The notes beneath the pieces are model-generated. The model saw nothing but the letters and a program-made list of their open reading frames with translations, was not told the DNA's origin and did no database searches. This document shows, piece by piece, positions 24,530 to 33,521 of a DNA stretch of 64,000 nt. Source of the DNA: Aureimonas sp. SK2 (GTDB lineage Bacteria > Pseudomonadota > Alphaproteobacteria > Rhizobiales > Rhizobiaceae); NCBI RefSeq assembly GCF_029813115.1, contig NZ_JAPZDS010000004.1:124001-188000 (forward strand). Reading direction: 5' to 3'. Position 1 is the stretch's first letter; each line of letters opens with the position of its first letter. Position numbers and translations under genes: made by a program.

Positions 24530-25546
24530 ATGAACGGCCTCGGCGGACTGAACAAATCGGACAACGGCGTCGTCATCGGCTGCGTGCAACTGCAGCTCCC
24601 GACGGTCGTCACCCCGGACGACCTGAAGCGCCAGACGGCGCGCATCGTCGAGATGGTGGGCAAGGCGCGGCGCAACTTGAGCACCATGGACCTCGTAGTC
24701 TTTCCGGAATACGCGCTCCACGGCCTGTCGATGGACACGAACCCCGCGATCATGTGCCGGGTGGACGGGCCGGAAGTGGAAGCCTTCCGGAAGGCGTGCC
24801 GCGACAACCGCATCTGGGGCTGCTTCTCCATCATGGAGCTGAACCCGGGCGGCATGCCCTACAACACCGGCCTCGTGATCGACGACACGGGCGAGATCGC
24901 GCTGAACTACCGCAAGCTCCACCCCTGGGTGCCGGTCGAGCCCTGGGAGCCGGGAAACCTTGGCATCCCCGTCATCGACGGGCCGAAGGGCGCCAAACTC
25001 GCCCTCATCATCTGCCACGACGGCATGTTCCCTGAGATGGCGCGCGAATGCGCCTACAAGGGCGCCGAAATCATGCTGCGCACGGCCGGCTACACGGCCC
25101 CGATCCGTGAAAGCTGGCGCTTCACCAACCAGTCCAACGCGTTCTGCAACCTGATGGTGACCGCCAATGTGTGTCTCACCGGCTCGGACGGCTCGTTCGA
25201 TTCCATGGGCGAGGGGATGATCGTGAACTTCGACGGCACGGTGCTTGCCCACGGCACCACCGGCCGGGTGGACGAGATCATCACGGCCGAAGTCCGGCCC
25301 GACCTCGTGCGGGAGGCGAGGCGCGGCTGGGGCGTCGAGAACAACATCTACCAGCTCGGCCATCGAGGCTACGTCGCGGTGATGGGCGGCGCGCAGGACT
25401 GCCCTTACACCTACATGCAGGACATGGTCGCCGGCTCCTATCGCCTTCCTTGGGAGGACGAGGTCAAGGTCGTGGACGGCACGTCCTGCGGCTTTCCCGC
25501 CCCGACGCGCCGCTATGGCGAAGTTCTTCCCCAAGCCGCCGAATAA
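24530..25546 (+). CDS. amiF: Formamidase (AmiF-type, nitrilase superfamily)
   Basis: This 338-residue enzyme is of the nitrilase superfamily, aliphatic amidase/formamidase branch. The catalytic triad is Glu60 (VVFPEYALHG), Lys129 (NYRKLHPW) and Cys162 (IICHDGMFPE). The spacing and the RTAGYTAPIRESWR and WGVENNIYQLGHRGYV segments match AmiF, which hydrolyses formamide to formate and ammonia, rather than AmiE. Length also matches (about 335). Located between the permeases and biuret hydrolase, it adds another ammonia-releasing step to the sigma-54 operon. A broader short-chain amide range cannot be excluded. Confidence 0.9.
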   Translation: MNGLGGLNKSDNGVVIGCVQLQLPTVVTPDDLKRQTARIVEMVGKARRNLSTMDLVVFPEYALHGLSMDTNPAIMCRVDGPEVEAFRKACRDNRIWGCFSIMELNPGGMPYNTGLVIDDTGEIALNYRKLHPWVPVEPWEPGNLGIPVIDGPKGAKLALIICHDGMFPEMARECAYKGAEIMLRTAGYTAPIRESWRFTNQSNAFCNLMVTANVCLTGSDGSFDSMGEGMIVNFDGTVLAHGTTGRVDEIITAEVRPDLVREARRGWGVENNIYQLGHRGYVAVMGGAQDCPYTYMQDMVAGSYRLPWEDEVKVVDGTSCGFPAPTRRYGEVLPQAAE

Positions 25547-25558
25547 GGAGCGAGAGCG

Positions 25559-26260
25559 ATGGACACGCTGAACGCCGCCGGTCTCACGATCGCTTCCACG
25601 CCCTACCGCTGGCCCTATGACGGGAGCCTCGCGCCGGAAACCACCGCCCTCGTCATCATCGACATGCAGACCGACTTCTGCGGCCCCGGCGGCTACGTCG
25701 ACAAGATGGGCTACGACCTCTCGCTGACCCGCGCGCCGATCGAGCCGATCCGCAGCCTTCTCGCCGCTATGCGCGACAAGGGCTATCCCATCATCCACAC
25801 GCGCGAGGGGCACCGGCCGGATCTGGCGGACCTTCCCGCCAACAAGCGCTGGCGCAGCCAACAGATCGGCGCCGGCATCGGCGATCCCGGCCCCTGCGGG
25901 CGCATCCTCGTGCGCGGAGAGCCGGGCTGGGAGATCATTCCCGAACTCGCGCCCCTGCCCGGCGAGGTCGTGATCGACAAGCCCGGCAAGGGCTCGTTCT
26001 GCGCCACCGACCTCGAGCTGATCCTCCATGCGCGGGGCATCCGCAACATCGTGCTGACCGGCATCACCACCGACGTCTGCGTCCACACGACCATGCGCGA
26101 GGCCAACGACCGCGGCTTCGAATGCGTGATCCTCGAGGACTGCTGCGGGGCGACGGACCGGGGCAACCACGAGGCCGCGATCAAGATGGTGACGATGCAG
26201 GGCGGCGTCTTCGGCGCGGTCGCTTCCAGCGCGGCACTGATCGAGGCGATCGGCGGATGA
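25559..26260 (+). CDS. biuH: Biuret amidohydrolase (isochorismatase superfamily)
   Basis: This 233-residue cysteine hydrolase closely resembles the rhizobial biuret hydrolase as I recall it: [58 protein letters not shown] and [17 protein letters not shown]. The catalytic triad is Asp35, Lys141 and Cys174. The enzyme converts biuret to allophanate and ammonia. In Rhizobium leguminosarum the gene neighbours a cyanuric acid hydrolase (established). Here it is separated from the AtzD homologue but sits in the divergent operon. The start is 12 bases after the formamidase stop, with AAGGAGCGAGAG just upstream, and the stop overlaps the ATPase start. Confidence 0.9.
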   Translation: MDTLNAAGLTIASTPYRWPYDGSLAPETTALVIIDMQTDFCGPGGYVDKMGYDLSLTRAPIEPIRSLLAAMRDKGYPIIHTREGHRPDLADLPANKRWRSQQIGAGIGDPGPCGRILVRGEPGWEIIPELAPLPGEVVIDKPGKGSFCATDLELILHARGIRNIVLTGITTDVCVHTTMREANDRGFECVILEDCCGATDRGNHEAAIKMVTMQGGVFGAVASSAALIEAIGG

Positions 26261-27825
26261 GCGCGCTCGCCGCCCTGCCCGACGAGGCGCCGGAGGCCCC
26301 CGAAACGCGGGGTCCCCGCCCGCTCTTGGAGGCCGTCGGCCTCACCAAGCGCTTCGGCGCCTTCACGGCGCTGGACGACGTGACGATCGCGCTCCATCCC
26401 GGCGAGTTCCACGCCCTGCTCGGCGAGAACGGGGCGGGCAAGTCGACGCTCGTCAAATGCATCCTCGGCTATTACCAGCCCGATGCCGGCGCGGTGGTGC
26501 TGGACGGGCGCGAAGTCGAGATCGCCTCCCCGCGCGACGCGCGCCGGCTCGGCCTCGGCATGGTCTATCAGCATTTCACGCTGGCGCCCGCCATGAGCGT
26601 CCTCGAAAACCTCGTGATGGCCGGCGCCACCGTGCCGCGCGTCGTCGACTGGAAGGCTGAGCGCCGCCGCCTCGCCGCCTTCATGGAGACGATGCCGCTC
26701 AGCGTGCCGCTCGACGTCGCGGTGGACCGCCTGTCGGCCGGCGAGCGGCAGAAGACCGAGATCCTGAAGCAGCTCTATCTCGGCTCCCGCGTCCTCGTCC
26801 TCGACGAGCCGACCTCGGTGCTGACGCCGAACGAGGCGGAGGAGGTCCTGTCCTTCCTGCGCACCCGCGCCTCCGAGACCGGCATGGCTGTCCTCCTCAT
26901 CACCCACAAGTTCGCCGAGGTCACGCGCTTCTGCGACCGGGTCAGCGTTTTGCGCAAGGGCCGCCCGGCCGGCGGCGGCCAGGTCTCGGACCTCGGCGTC
27001 GAGGAGATGGCGCGACTGATGATCGGCGAGCGCGAACTCGCCGAAGCACCGGCCCGCGCCACGTCGCCCGCAGTGCCCCCGGTGCTGCGCTTGGAACACC
27101 TGAACGCCGGCCTGCCAGGCAGCCGAGGCGCCATCGAGATCGACCGGCTCCATGTGGCGCCGGGCGAGATCGTCGGCATCGCCGGCATCTCGGGCAACGG
27201 CCAGACGACGCTGGTCGAGGTCCTGTCCGGCCAGACGCCGGTCGGCGGCGGCCTGCTGGAGGTCGGCGGCAAGCCCTACCGCGCGAGCCGCGCCGAGGCG
27301 CAGGCGCGAAAGGTGCGCTGCCTGCCGGAGGAGCCGCTCCGCAACGCCTGCGTCGGCCGCATGTCGGTGTCCGACAACCTCGCCTTCCGCACGTTCGACC
27401 GCAACGAGGCGGGCGCGCCGATCCGCCTCCTGGACCGCGCCCGGATGCGACGCGACGCCGAGCGGCTGATCGCGGCCTACTCGGTGAAGACGCAATCACC
27501 CGCCTCGCCCATCGCGACGCTGTCCGGCGGCAACGTCCAGCGCGCGGTGCTCGCCCGCGAGCTGCAGGGCGAGACCGACCTTCTCGTCGTCGCCAACCCG
27601 TGCTTCGGGCTCGACTTCGGGGCGGTCGCCGACATCCGCGCCCAGCTGATCGCCGCGCGCAACCGGGGCGCGGCCGTGCTCCTCGTGTCCGAGGATCTCG
27701 ACGAGGTGATCGCACTCTCTGACCGCATCCTGGTCCTCTTCGAGGGGCAGATCGTCATGGAGACGAAGGGCGGCGCGTCGGCCGACCCGTTCGCCATCGG
27801 CCGGGCCATGGCGGGGCACGCCTGA
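26257..27825 (+). CDS. ABC transporter ATP-binding protein, duplicated (nucleoside/sugar type)
   Basis: This 522-residue protein has two fused ATPase domains, as in BMP-type importers. Domain 1: [33 protein letters not shown] (signature) and VLDEPTSVL. Domain 2: degenerate Walker [10 protein letters not shown], signature [15 protein letters not shown] and Walker B region [10 protein letters not shown], where relatives mostly have QPTRGLD. The ATG overlaps the biuret hydrolase stop and the end overlaps the next gene by one base. It completes the importer started at 21365. Confidence 0.93.
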   Translation: MSALAALPDEAPEAPETRGPRPLLEAVGLTKRFGAFTALDDVTIALHPGEFHALLGENGAGKSTLVKCILGYYQPDAGAVVLDGREVEIASPRDARRLGLGMVYQHFTLAPAMSVLENLVMAGATVPRVVDWKAERRRLAAFMETMPLSVPLDVAVDRLSAGERQKTEILKQLYLGSRVLVLDEPTSVLTPNEAEEVLSFLRTRASETGMAVLLITHKFAEVTRFCDRVSVLRKGRPAGGGQVSDLGVEEMARLMIGERELAEAPARATSPAVPPVLRLEHLNAGLPGSRGAIEIDRLHVAPGEIVGIAGISGNGQTTLVEVLSGQTPVGGGLLEVGGKPYRASRAEAQARKVRCLPEEPLRNACVGRMSVSDNLAFRTFDRNEAGAPIRLLDRARMRRDAERLIAAYSVKTQSPASPIATLSGGNVQRAVLARELQGETDLLVVANPCFGLDFGAVADIRAQLIAARNRGAAVLLVSEDLDEVIALSDRILVLFEGQIVMETKGGASADPFAIGRAMAGHA

Positions 27826-28487
27826 TGGCGATCGCCTCCGCCCTCCCCTTTCCCTTCGCGCTCGACACGAGCCGCGTCGGCCTCGTCGTCATCGACATGC
27901 AGCGCGACTTCCTCGAACCCGGCGGGTTCGGCGAGAGTCTGGGCAACGACGTGCGCCCGCTCCAGGCGATCGTGCCGACGGTGGCAACACTCATCGCGGG
28001 TTTCCGGCAGGCCGGGCGGCCGGTGATCCACACGCGCGAATGCCATGCGCCCGACCTTTCCGACTGCCCGCAGCCCAAGCTCGCGCGTGGCGCACCGGGA
28101 ATGCGCATCGGCGATCCCGGCCCCATGGGGCGCATTCTGATCCGGGGCGAGCCGGGCGCCGAGATCGTGCCCGAGCTCGCGCCCCTGCCCGGCGAGATCG
28201 TGCTCGACAAGCCCGGCAAGGGTGCCTTCCATGCGACGCCGCTGCAGGCCGAACTCCGCCGCCTCGGCCTGACGCAGCTCGTGCTTGCCGGCGTCACCAC
28301 CGAGGTCTGCGTCCAGACCACGATGCGCGAGGCCAACGACCGGGGCTACGAGTGCCTGCTCGCGCAGGACGCGACCGAAAGCTATTTCCCCGAGTTCAAG
28401 GCGGCGACGCTCGCGATGATCCGCGCGCAAGGTGCGATCGTCGGCTGGACCGCCGGGACCGACGCCATCCTGGAGGCCCTCGCATGA
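27825..28487 (+). CDS. Biuret-hydrolase-like isochorismatase hydrolase (paralogue)
   Basis: This 220-residue cysteine hydrolase is homologous to the biuret hydrolase two genes upstream. Shared blocks are [35 protein letters not shown] and [18 protein letters not shown]. Asp24, the Lys of DKPGKG, and the Cys of TEVCV form the triad. It differs in the lid and substrate region: the [15 protein letters not shown] segment of the paralogue is replaced by [19 protein letters not shown], and the EDCCGATD segment by QDATESYF. It therefore likely acts on another ureide or amide. RutB-type peroxyureidoacrylate hydrolase and ureidomalonate-type substrates are possibilities. Start overlaps the ATPase stop (TGATG). 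Confidence 0.85.
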   Translation: MAIASALPFPFALDTSRVGLVVIDMQRDFLEPGGFGESLGNDVRPLQAIVPTVATLIAGFRQAGRPVIHTRECHAPDLSDCPQPKLARGAPGMRIGDPGPMGRILIRGEPGAEIVPELAPLPGEIVLDKPGKGAFHATPLQAELRRLGLTQLVLAGVTTEVCVQTTMREANDRGYECLLAQDATESYFPEFKAATLAMIRAQGAIVGWTAGTDAILEALA

Positions 28488-28837
28488 GCTTTCCTGTCCA
28501 CTTTCCCGGCCTTGTCACCGGTGCGTTCCGCGACGCCGCCTTCGAGGCCTTCCGCGAGGGCGTCGAGATCGCCCATCTCCAGAGGCCGGACGGGCATGGC
28601 GGCCCGGCGCTCGCCCTCTTGCGCTATCGGCCAGGCGCCAGCGTGCCGCGCCACGAGCACATGGGTCTCGAGACCATCCTCGTTCTCGACGGCAGCCAGA
28701 GCGACGAGCGCGGGACTTATCGCGTGGGCGACGTCGTCCTCAATCCGCAGGGCAGCGTCCACAGCGTCTGGTCCGAGGAGGGCTGCACCGTCCTCATCTC
28801 CTGGGCGGCGCCTGTGCGCATCCTCGACGAAGCCTGA
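28484..28837 (+). CDS. Small cupin-domain protein (ChrR-like)
   Basis: This 117-residue single-domain cupin has metal-binding residues His57, His59 and Glu63 in [16 protein letters not shown] (motif 1) and His93 in [10 protein letters not shown] (motif 2). It overlaps the preceding hydrolase gene by four bases and precedes allophanate hydrolase by 21 bases. Related cupins include the anti-sigma factor ChrR domain and ureidoglycolate-type enzymes. A metal-dependent step in ureide metabolism or a sensor role is conceivable; function is not assigned. Confidence 0.85.
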   Translation: MSFPVHFPGLVTGAFRDAAFEAFREGVEIAHLQRPDGHGGPALALLRYRPGASVPRHEHMGLETILVLDGSQSDERGTYRVGDVVLNPQGSVHSVWSEEGCTVLISWAAPVRILDEA

Positions 28838-28858
28838 CCCTTTCCGAAAGTCCCCGAC

Positions 28859-30655
28859 ATGATCCTGCCCGCCGTTCTCGACTTCGCCCGACTGCGCGCC
28901 GCCTATGCCGCAGGCCTCTCCCTCCCCGACATGGTGGGGGCGCTTCTCGAACGGCTGGCCGAGGCCGACCCCGCGATCTTCATCGCCCGCACCGCGCCGG
29001 ACGCTCTCCACGCCGCCACCGCCGAGCTTCTTGCGCGTGCGCCCGAGCCGAACTCGCTGCCGCTCTGGGGCCTGCCCTTCGCAGTCAAGGACAATATCGA
29101 CGTGGCGGGACTGCCGACCACCGTCGCCTGTCCCGACTTCGCCTACGAGCCCACGGCCGACGCACCGGTCGTGGCGCGGCTGAAGGCGGCAGGCGCCCTG
29201 GTGATCGGGAAGACCAATCTCGACCAGTTCGCCACCGGCCTCAACGGCACGCGTTCGCCTTACGGCGCGCCGCGCTGCGTCTTCGACGCCGCCTACGTGT
29301 CCGGCGGCTCGTCGTCGGGTTCGGGCGTCGCGGTGGCGGCGGGTCTCGCCGCCTTCTCGCTCGGTACGGATACGGCAGGGTCGGGCCGCGTGCCCGCCGC
29401 GTTCAACAACATCGTCGGGATCAAGCCCTCTCCGGGCCGCATCCCGACGGCGGGCGTGGTGCCGGCCTGCCGCTCGATCGACGTCGTGACCGTCTTCGCC
29501 GCCTCCGTCGCCGACGGGATCGAGGCGCGGCGGGTGGCCGAGGGGTATGAGGACAGCGATCCCTTCTCGCGACGCTTCGGCGAGGCGGCGTTGCCGGCAC
29601 GGCTTCGGCTCGGCGTGCCGGAGGCAGGCGAGCTGGAATTCTTCGGCAATGCGGCCTATCGCGCGCTCTATGAGGCGAGCATCGAGCGCGCCCGAGCGCT
29701 CGGTGCGGAGATCGTCGCCTTCGACTACCGCCCGTTCCGCGAGGCGGCGGCGCTGCTCTACGAAGGTCCCTGGGTGGCCGAGCGGCTCCATGCCGTGCAG
29801 CCCTTCATCGACGAGAAGCCGGAGGCGATGGACGCGACGGTTCGCACGATCATCGAGGGCGCGCGCAGCATGAGCGCGGTGGACGCCTTCGCGGGGCGCT
29901 ACCGGTTGGAGGCGCTGCGCCGCGAGGCCGAGCGGGAATGGGCTGATGTCGACGCCCTCCTCCTGCCGACCTCGCCGGATATCCAGACCGTCGAGGCGAT
30001 GCGGGGCGACCCGGTCGCCCTCAACGCCCGCTTCGGCCGCTACACCAACTTCGCCAATTTCTTCGGTTGCGCCGCGATCGCGGTGCCGGCCGGCTTCACG
30101 CCCGCCGGTCTGCCCTTCGGCGTTCAGCTCGTGGCGCCGTCCGACACGGACGAGGCCCTCGCCCCGTTTGCCGCCCGGCTCCATGCGGCGGCCGGCACCG
30201 GCGCGGGCCTCGACCGCGACCTGTGCCCGCCCGCAGTTGAGGACGTCCCAACGGAGACGATCGCCATCGCGGTTGTCGGTGCCCACCTCACCGGCATGCC
30301 CCTCAACAGCCAACTGACCACGCTCGGCGGCACGCTCTTGGCACAAGCGCGCACGGCGCCGGGATATCGCCTCTATGCCCTCGCCGGCACGACGCCGCCC
30401 AAGCCCGGACTCGTGCGCGAGCCGGGTCTTGCGGGACCGGGGATCGAAGTGGAGATCTGGCAGCTCTCGCCGGCGGCCTTCGGCCGCTTCGTTTCGGCCA
30501 TTCCCCAGCCGCTCGGTATCGGCAAGCTCATTCTGGACGACGGGTCCGAGGTCTCCGGCTTCCTCTGCGAGCCGGCGGCGCTCGCGGGCGCTACGGAGAT
30601 CACCGAATTCGGCGGCTGGCGGAACTACGTTGCGTCCAGGGCCAGGGCCGCCTGA
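28859..30655 (+). CDS. atzF: Allophanate hydrolase (AtzF-type)
   Basis: This 598-residue enzyme hydrolyses allophanate to ammonia and CO2. Residues 1-450 form the amidase-signature domain: Lys77 in FAVKDNIDVAG, the cis-Ser in VSGGSSSGSGVA near residue 152, and nucleophile Ser175 in GTDTAGSGRVPA. Residues about 470-598 form the C-terminal domain specific to allophanate hydrolases (GAHLTGMPLNSQL, ALAGTTPPKPGLVRE). Length matches AtzF/DUR1-type proteins of about 600 residues. It completes the route from biuret. It is followed after 10 bases by the GntR gene. No urea carboxylase gene is nearby, which fits a biuret rather than a urea route. Confidence 0.94.
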   Translation: MILPAVLDFARLRAAYAAGLSLPDMVGALLERLAEADPAIFIARTAPDALHAATAELLARAPEPNSLPLWGLPFAVKDNIDVAGLPTTVACPDFAYEPTADAPVVARLKAAGALVIGKTNLDQFATGLNGTRSPYGAPRCVFDAAYVSGGSSSGSGVAVAAGLAAFSLGTDTAGSGRVPAAFNNIVGIKPSPGRIPTAGVVPACRSIDVVTVFAASVADGIEARRVAEGYEDSDPFSRRFGEAALPARLRLGVPEAGELEFFGNAAYRALYEASIERARALGAEIVAFDYRPFREAAALLYEGPWVAERLHAVQPFIDEKPEAMDATVRTIIEGARSMSAVDAFAGRYRLEALRREAEREWADVDALLLPTSPDIQTVEAMRGDPVALNARFGRYTNFANFFGCAAIAVPAGFTPAGLPFGVQLVAPSDTDEALAPFAARLHAAAGTGAGLDRDLCPPAVEDVPTETIAIAVVGAHLTGMPLNSQLTTLGGTLLAQARTAPGYRLYALAGTTPPKPGLVREPGLAGPGIEVEIWQLSPAAFGRFVSAIPQPLGIGKLILDDGSEVSGFLCEPAALAGATEITEFGGWRNYVASRARAA

Positions 30656-30665
30656 TACTGCCGCA

Positions 30666-31382
30666 ATGACTAAGCATACGAAGCGCACGCAGGCGGACAT
30701 GATCCGTGAGATCCTGTCGGATCGTATCGTCCACGGCATCCTGCGGCCCGGCGAGGCGCTGGACGAGATGGGCCTGGCGGCAGAGTTCGGCGTCTCGCGC
30801 ACACCGATCCGCGAAGCCCTCCGCCAGCTTGAATCGATCGGGCTCGCCCGCTCGCGGCCGCATCGCGGCACGATTGTTACCAACGTGTCGGAGAGCGAGC
30901 TCCATGACATCTTTCGGGTCATGGGGGAACTGGAGGCGCTGTGCGCGCGGCTGTCCGCGGAGGCCATGACGCCTGCCGAGTGCGAGGCGCTCTCGCACCT
31001 CCATGCGCGCGGCGCCGAGTTCGTGCTGAGCGGCGACGTCGATGGCTATCGAGCGCACAACGAACAGTTCCACGATGCGCTCTATGCCGGCTCCCACAAC
31101 AGCTTCCTGGAGGAAACCACCCGCTCGGTGCGCCGCCGCCTCGCTCCGTTCCGCCGCATGCAGTTCGAGGCGCTGCACCGCATCGCGAATTCGCAAAGGG
31201 AGCACGGCGATGTCGTCGCAGCCATCCTGGACGGCGACGCGGATCGTGCGGCAGACGCGATGCACCGTCACATGTCCATCGTAGAAAGGGCCGTCGACCG
31301 CGTTTCGCCGACGCCTCATACCGCTCGCTCGGAACGGGCCCCGTCGATCGCCGCAGCACGATCGGATTCAGGGTCCTTCTGA
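30666..31382 (+). CDS. GntR-family (FCD/FadR subfamily) transcriptional regulator
   Basis: This 238-residue regulator has an N-terminal winged helix with GEALDEMGLAAEFGVSRTPIREALRQLE (residues about 33-60) and a C-terminal all-helical FCD effector domain with metal-binding His residues (NEQFHDALYAGSHN, HRHMS near the end). The ATG at 30666 gives the normal N-terminus; the frame is open further upstream but overlaps allophanate hydrolase. As last gene of the operon it probably gives feedback control by a pathway intermediate. A perfect hairpin follows eight bases after its stop codon. Confidence 0.9.
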   Translation: MTKHTKRTQADMIREILSDRIVHGILRPGEALDEMGLAAEFGVSRTPIREALRQLESIGLARSRPHRGTIVTNVSESELHDIFRVMGELEALCARLSAEAMTPAECEALSHLHARGAEFVLSGDVDGYRAHNEQFHDALYAGSHNSFLEETTRSVRRRLAPFRRMQFEALHRIANSQREHGDVVAAILDGDADRAADAMHRHMSIVERAVDRVSPTPHTARSERAPSIAAARSDSGSF

Positions 31383-31389
31383 TGGACTG

Positions 31390-31412
31390 GCCAAGAGCGA
31401 TCTGCTCTTGGC
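31390..31412 (+). terminator. Hairpin ending the nitrogen-scavenging operon
   Basis: A perfect 9-base stem, GCCAAGAGC paired with GCTCTTGGC, with loop GATCT, begins eight bases after the GntR stop. There is no T-tract, so termination may be weak or factor-assisted. Confidence 0.55.
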
Positions 31413-31663
31413 AATCGAGAACCGCTGGGATGCGGAACGGCCGATCGTCGAACAGCCGGTCCGACTGGACGCCCTGGGAGCGATCCAATGGAAGAAGAAG
31501 TCAGCCGCACGCAGCTGATGCGGCAGATGGAGGCACTGCCTCGCTGCCTGGCCGGGATGGAGCCGCCGGAGGGGGCGGACACCACCGCTCCCAGCCCGAC
31601 GGTCGCGCCGGCCTTCCATCGCTCCGCTGCCCCATCGCCCGAGCCTCCCGCCGTCGCAGCTTA

Positions 31664-32917
31664 TCACTGGGCCGCTGCGACCGCGTCCCTGACGTCGACG
31701 TCGATCCGCGCATAGGCTTGGTCGAACGAGAGTTCGCCCGCGATCACCTGGCTGACGCGGTTGACGAGCGCGCCATAATAGGCCGACGACCAGCGCCAGC
31801 CCGGCAGGCGCTGCGCCTCGTCCGAGGTCGTCTTCTGGGCTGCGAGAAGCTTCTCCAGAGCGGCCGCGACCTGCGGATCCTCTGTCCGGTACTCGACGCC
31901 CGAGTCCCGTACGGCCTTGTTCGCGGGCAGGAAGAGCGAACGGGCCGCGAACTCGCGCGCCACCGGCTCGCTGGCGAGATACTCCATCACGCGCGCGACG
32001 GCTTCCGGTTCCTTGGTGTATTTTACCGCGACGAGGCCTGCGCCGCCCGGGATGCCGGTGCAGGCCGATGGTCCGCAGGGGCTTCCCGTCGCGACCCAGT
32101 CGAAGGCGTCGCCGATCTGCCGCGAGAAGTTCGGAATTTGCCAGGAGCCGGAATAGTAGAAGGCGACCTGGCCGTTGACGAAGTCCTCGGCGGCCGCCCG
32201 ATAGGTCGTGCCGGCCGCCGTGACCCAGACCTCGGGGTTGATCGTGCCGTCCCTGTTCCAGCCGACGAACTTTTCGGTAAAGGCCCTGACGCCCGCATCG
32301 ACGGGGGCCGGAGAGCCGTCGACGGCGATGTAGTTGGCGCCGAAGGAAAGGTTCGGGCCGCTGATGCGGTGGCCCGACCGGTCGATCGCGGCCGGGATCG
32401 GCACCTGCTGGCTCGCCGCCACGGTTCTCGCCGCCTCCATCCACTGGTCCCAGGTCGCCCCCTCGCCCGGTAGCGCGACGCCGGCCCGATCGAACAGCGT
32501 CTTGTTGGCGAAGCCGCTGGACAGGGTGATCTGCGTCATGAAGCCGGGGATGATGTCGGAGTTGTCCGGCCGCATCCAATCGAGCTGGTCGCCATAGGCG
32601 GCTTCGAAGCCCTCGACGTTCTTGAGATAGGGCGTGAGGTCGAGCCAGTGGCGCGAGAGCGGCTTGAGTTCGGTGACGCGAGCGATGTCCGGCCCCTGCC
32701 CCGCCTCGAGCTGGATCGGCAGCTGTTCTCGGACCACCTGGAAGGCCACGTTGTCCAGCGTGACGTTGATATCCGGATTCTGCTCGTGGAAGCGCGACAG
32801 GAGATCCTTCATGACTTCGCCCTCCACGCCGTCCGAGTACCAGAGGATGCGCACGTCCGCCGCGTGGGCGGCAGAGGCGGACAGGGCGACGACGAGGCCT
32901 GCGATGACGGCTTTCAT
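31664..32917 (-). CDS. Orphan extracellular solute-binding protein (sugar type, family 1)
   Basis: This 417-residue periplasmic binding protein has a clear signal peptide (AVIAGLVVALSASAAHAA) and the features of the MalE/UgpB-like family: VRILWYSDGVEGEVMKDLL, LEAGQGPDIARVT, TWDQWMEAART and GQVAFYYSGSWQI. No permease or ATPase for it lies in the window, and the flanks are non-coding or decayed. It may have lost its partners or serve a transporter elsewhere. Likely ligand is a sugar or polyol. Confidence 0.88.
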   Translation of the reverse strand: MKAVIAGLVVALSASAAHAADVRILWYSDGVEGEVMKDLLSRFHEQNPDINVTLDNVAFQVVREQLPIQLEAGQGPDIARVTELKPLSRHWLDLTPYLKNVEGFEAAYGDQLDWMRPDNSDIIPGFMTQITLSSGFANKTLFDRAGVALPGEGATWDQWMEAARTVAASQQVPIPAAIDRSGHRISGPNLSFGANYIAVDGSPAPVDAGVRAFTEKFVGWNRDGTINPEVWVTAAGTTYRAAAEDFVNGQVAFYYSGSWQIPNFSRQIGDAFDWVATGSPCGPSACTGIPGGAGLVAVKYTKEPEAVARVMEYLASEPVAREFAARSLFLPANKAVRDSGVEYRTEDPQVAAALEKLLAAQKTTSDEAQRLPGWRWSSAYYGALVNRVSQVIAGELSFDQAYARIDVDVRDAVAAAQ

Positions 32918-33017
32918 GAATCCCTCTCGAGAATGGCCCGCCTCCCGCAGGCCGAAGACGTTGATTGGTCGAAGCGCGGCGTCAGGCCGCCGCGGTCGCT
33001 TGAGCCAGGAGAAGCAT

Positions 33018-33521
33018 CTAGCGCCGGCCCTCGATGGTGAAGCTCTTCGGATCGATCATGCGCCCCTCCGCCTCCGCGCCCCCGTCGGCACGGAGGGTGA
33101 CCATACCGCAGTCGGGGTCCTCCACCACAGGCCGGCCGCCCTCGCCTTCCGCCACCGCCAGCCCGCCGAAGCGGACCTTCAGCGCGTCGACCCCCTCGCC
33201 CTTGTCCGGCAGGCGGACGCACCAGAGCGCGCGGGTACCGGCAAGACGGACTTCGTTGCCTGCGGTCGGGCCGGTGACGACGAGCTCGAACAAGGCGCGA
33301 ACGCGCTGCGCGCCGCCTCTCGACGGCTCGGCCTCCATCCGGCGCGAGCGGCGGAACGTGGCTTCCGGCGGAAGCGAGCCGGCGAGGAAGAAGAACGGGT
33401 CCATCTCGCCCGACATCGGCTGGTCGGGCACGTCGTAGCGGGTCTCGCCTGCCGTGCCGATCTGCCAGTGGGCGATCGGGCCGCCCGCCCGAAGCGCACG
33501 GCGAAGGAAGGTCTCGGGCAT
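33018..33521 (-). CDS. Hypothetical protein, possibly a gene remnant
   Basis: This is a 167-residue reading frame starting MPETFLRRALRAG, rich in beta-strand-like segments (GPIAHWQIGTAGETRYDV, MDPFFFLAGSLPP, CGMVTLRADG). I do not recognise a domain. Just upstream, in another frame, a protein-like stretch (IEFVYTHGDRLIPVSARL, then AFGRGRTGENRKYTDVDP) could be the front half of the same gene. A frameshifted pseudogene is therefore possible. It lies 100 bases upstream of the orphan binding protein. Confidence 0.4.
   Translation of the reverse strand: MPETFLRRALRAGGPIAHWQIGTAGETRYDVPDQPMSGEMDPFFFLAGSLPPEATFRRSRRMEAEPSRGGAQRVRALFELVVTGPTAGNEVRLAGTRALWCVRLPDKGEGVDALKVRFGGLAVAEGEGGRPVVEDPDCGMVTLRADGGAEAEGRMIDPKSFTIEGRR

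Noticed and set aside
31381-31518. A 45-codon protein-like frame after the GntR stop
   Set aside because: It has no start codon, overlaps the operon hairpin and matches no family that I recognise; at most it is a remnant.
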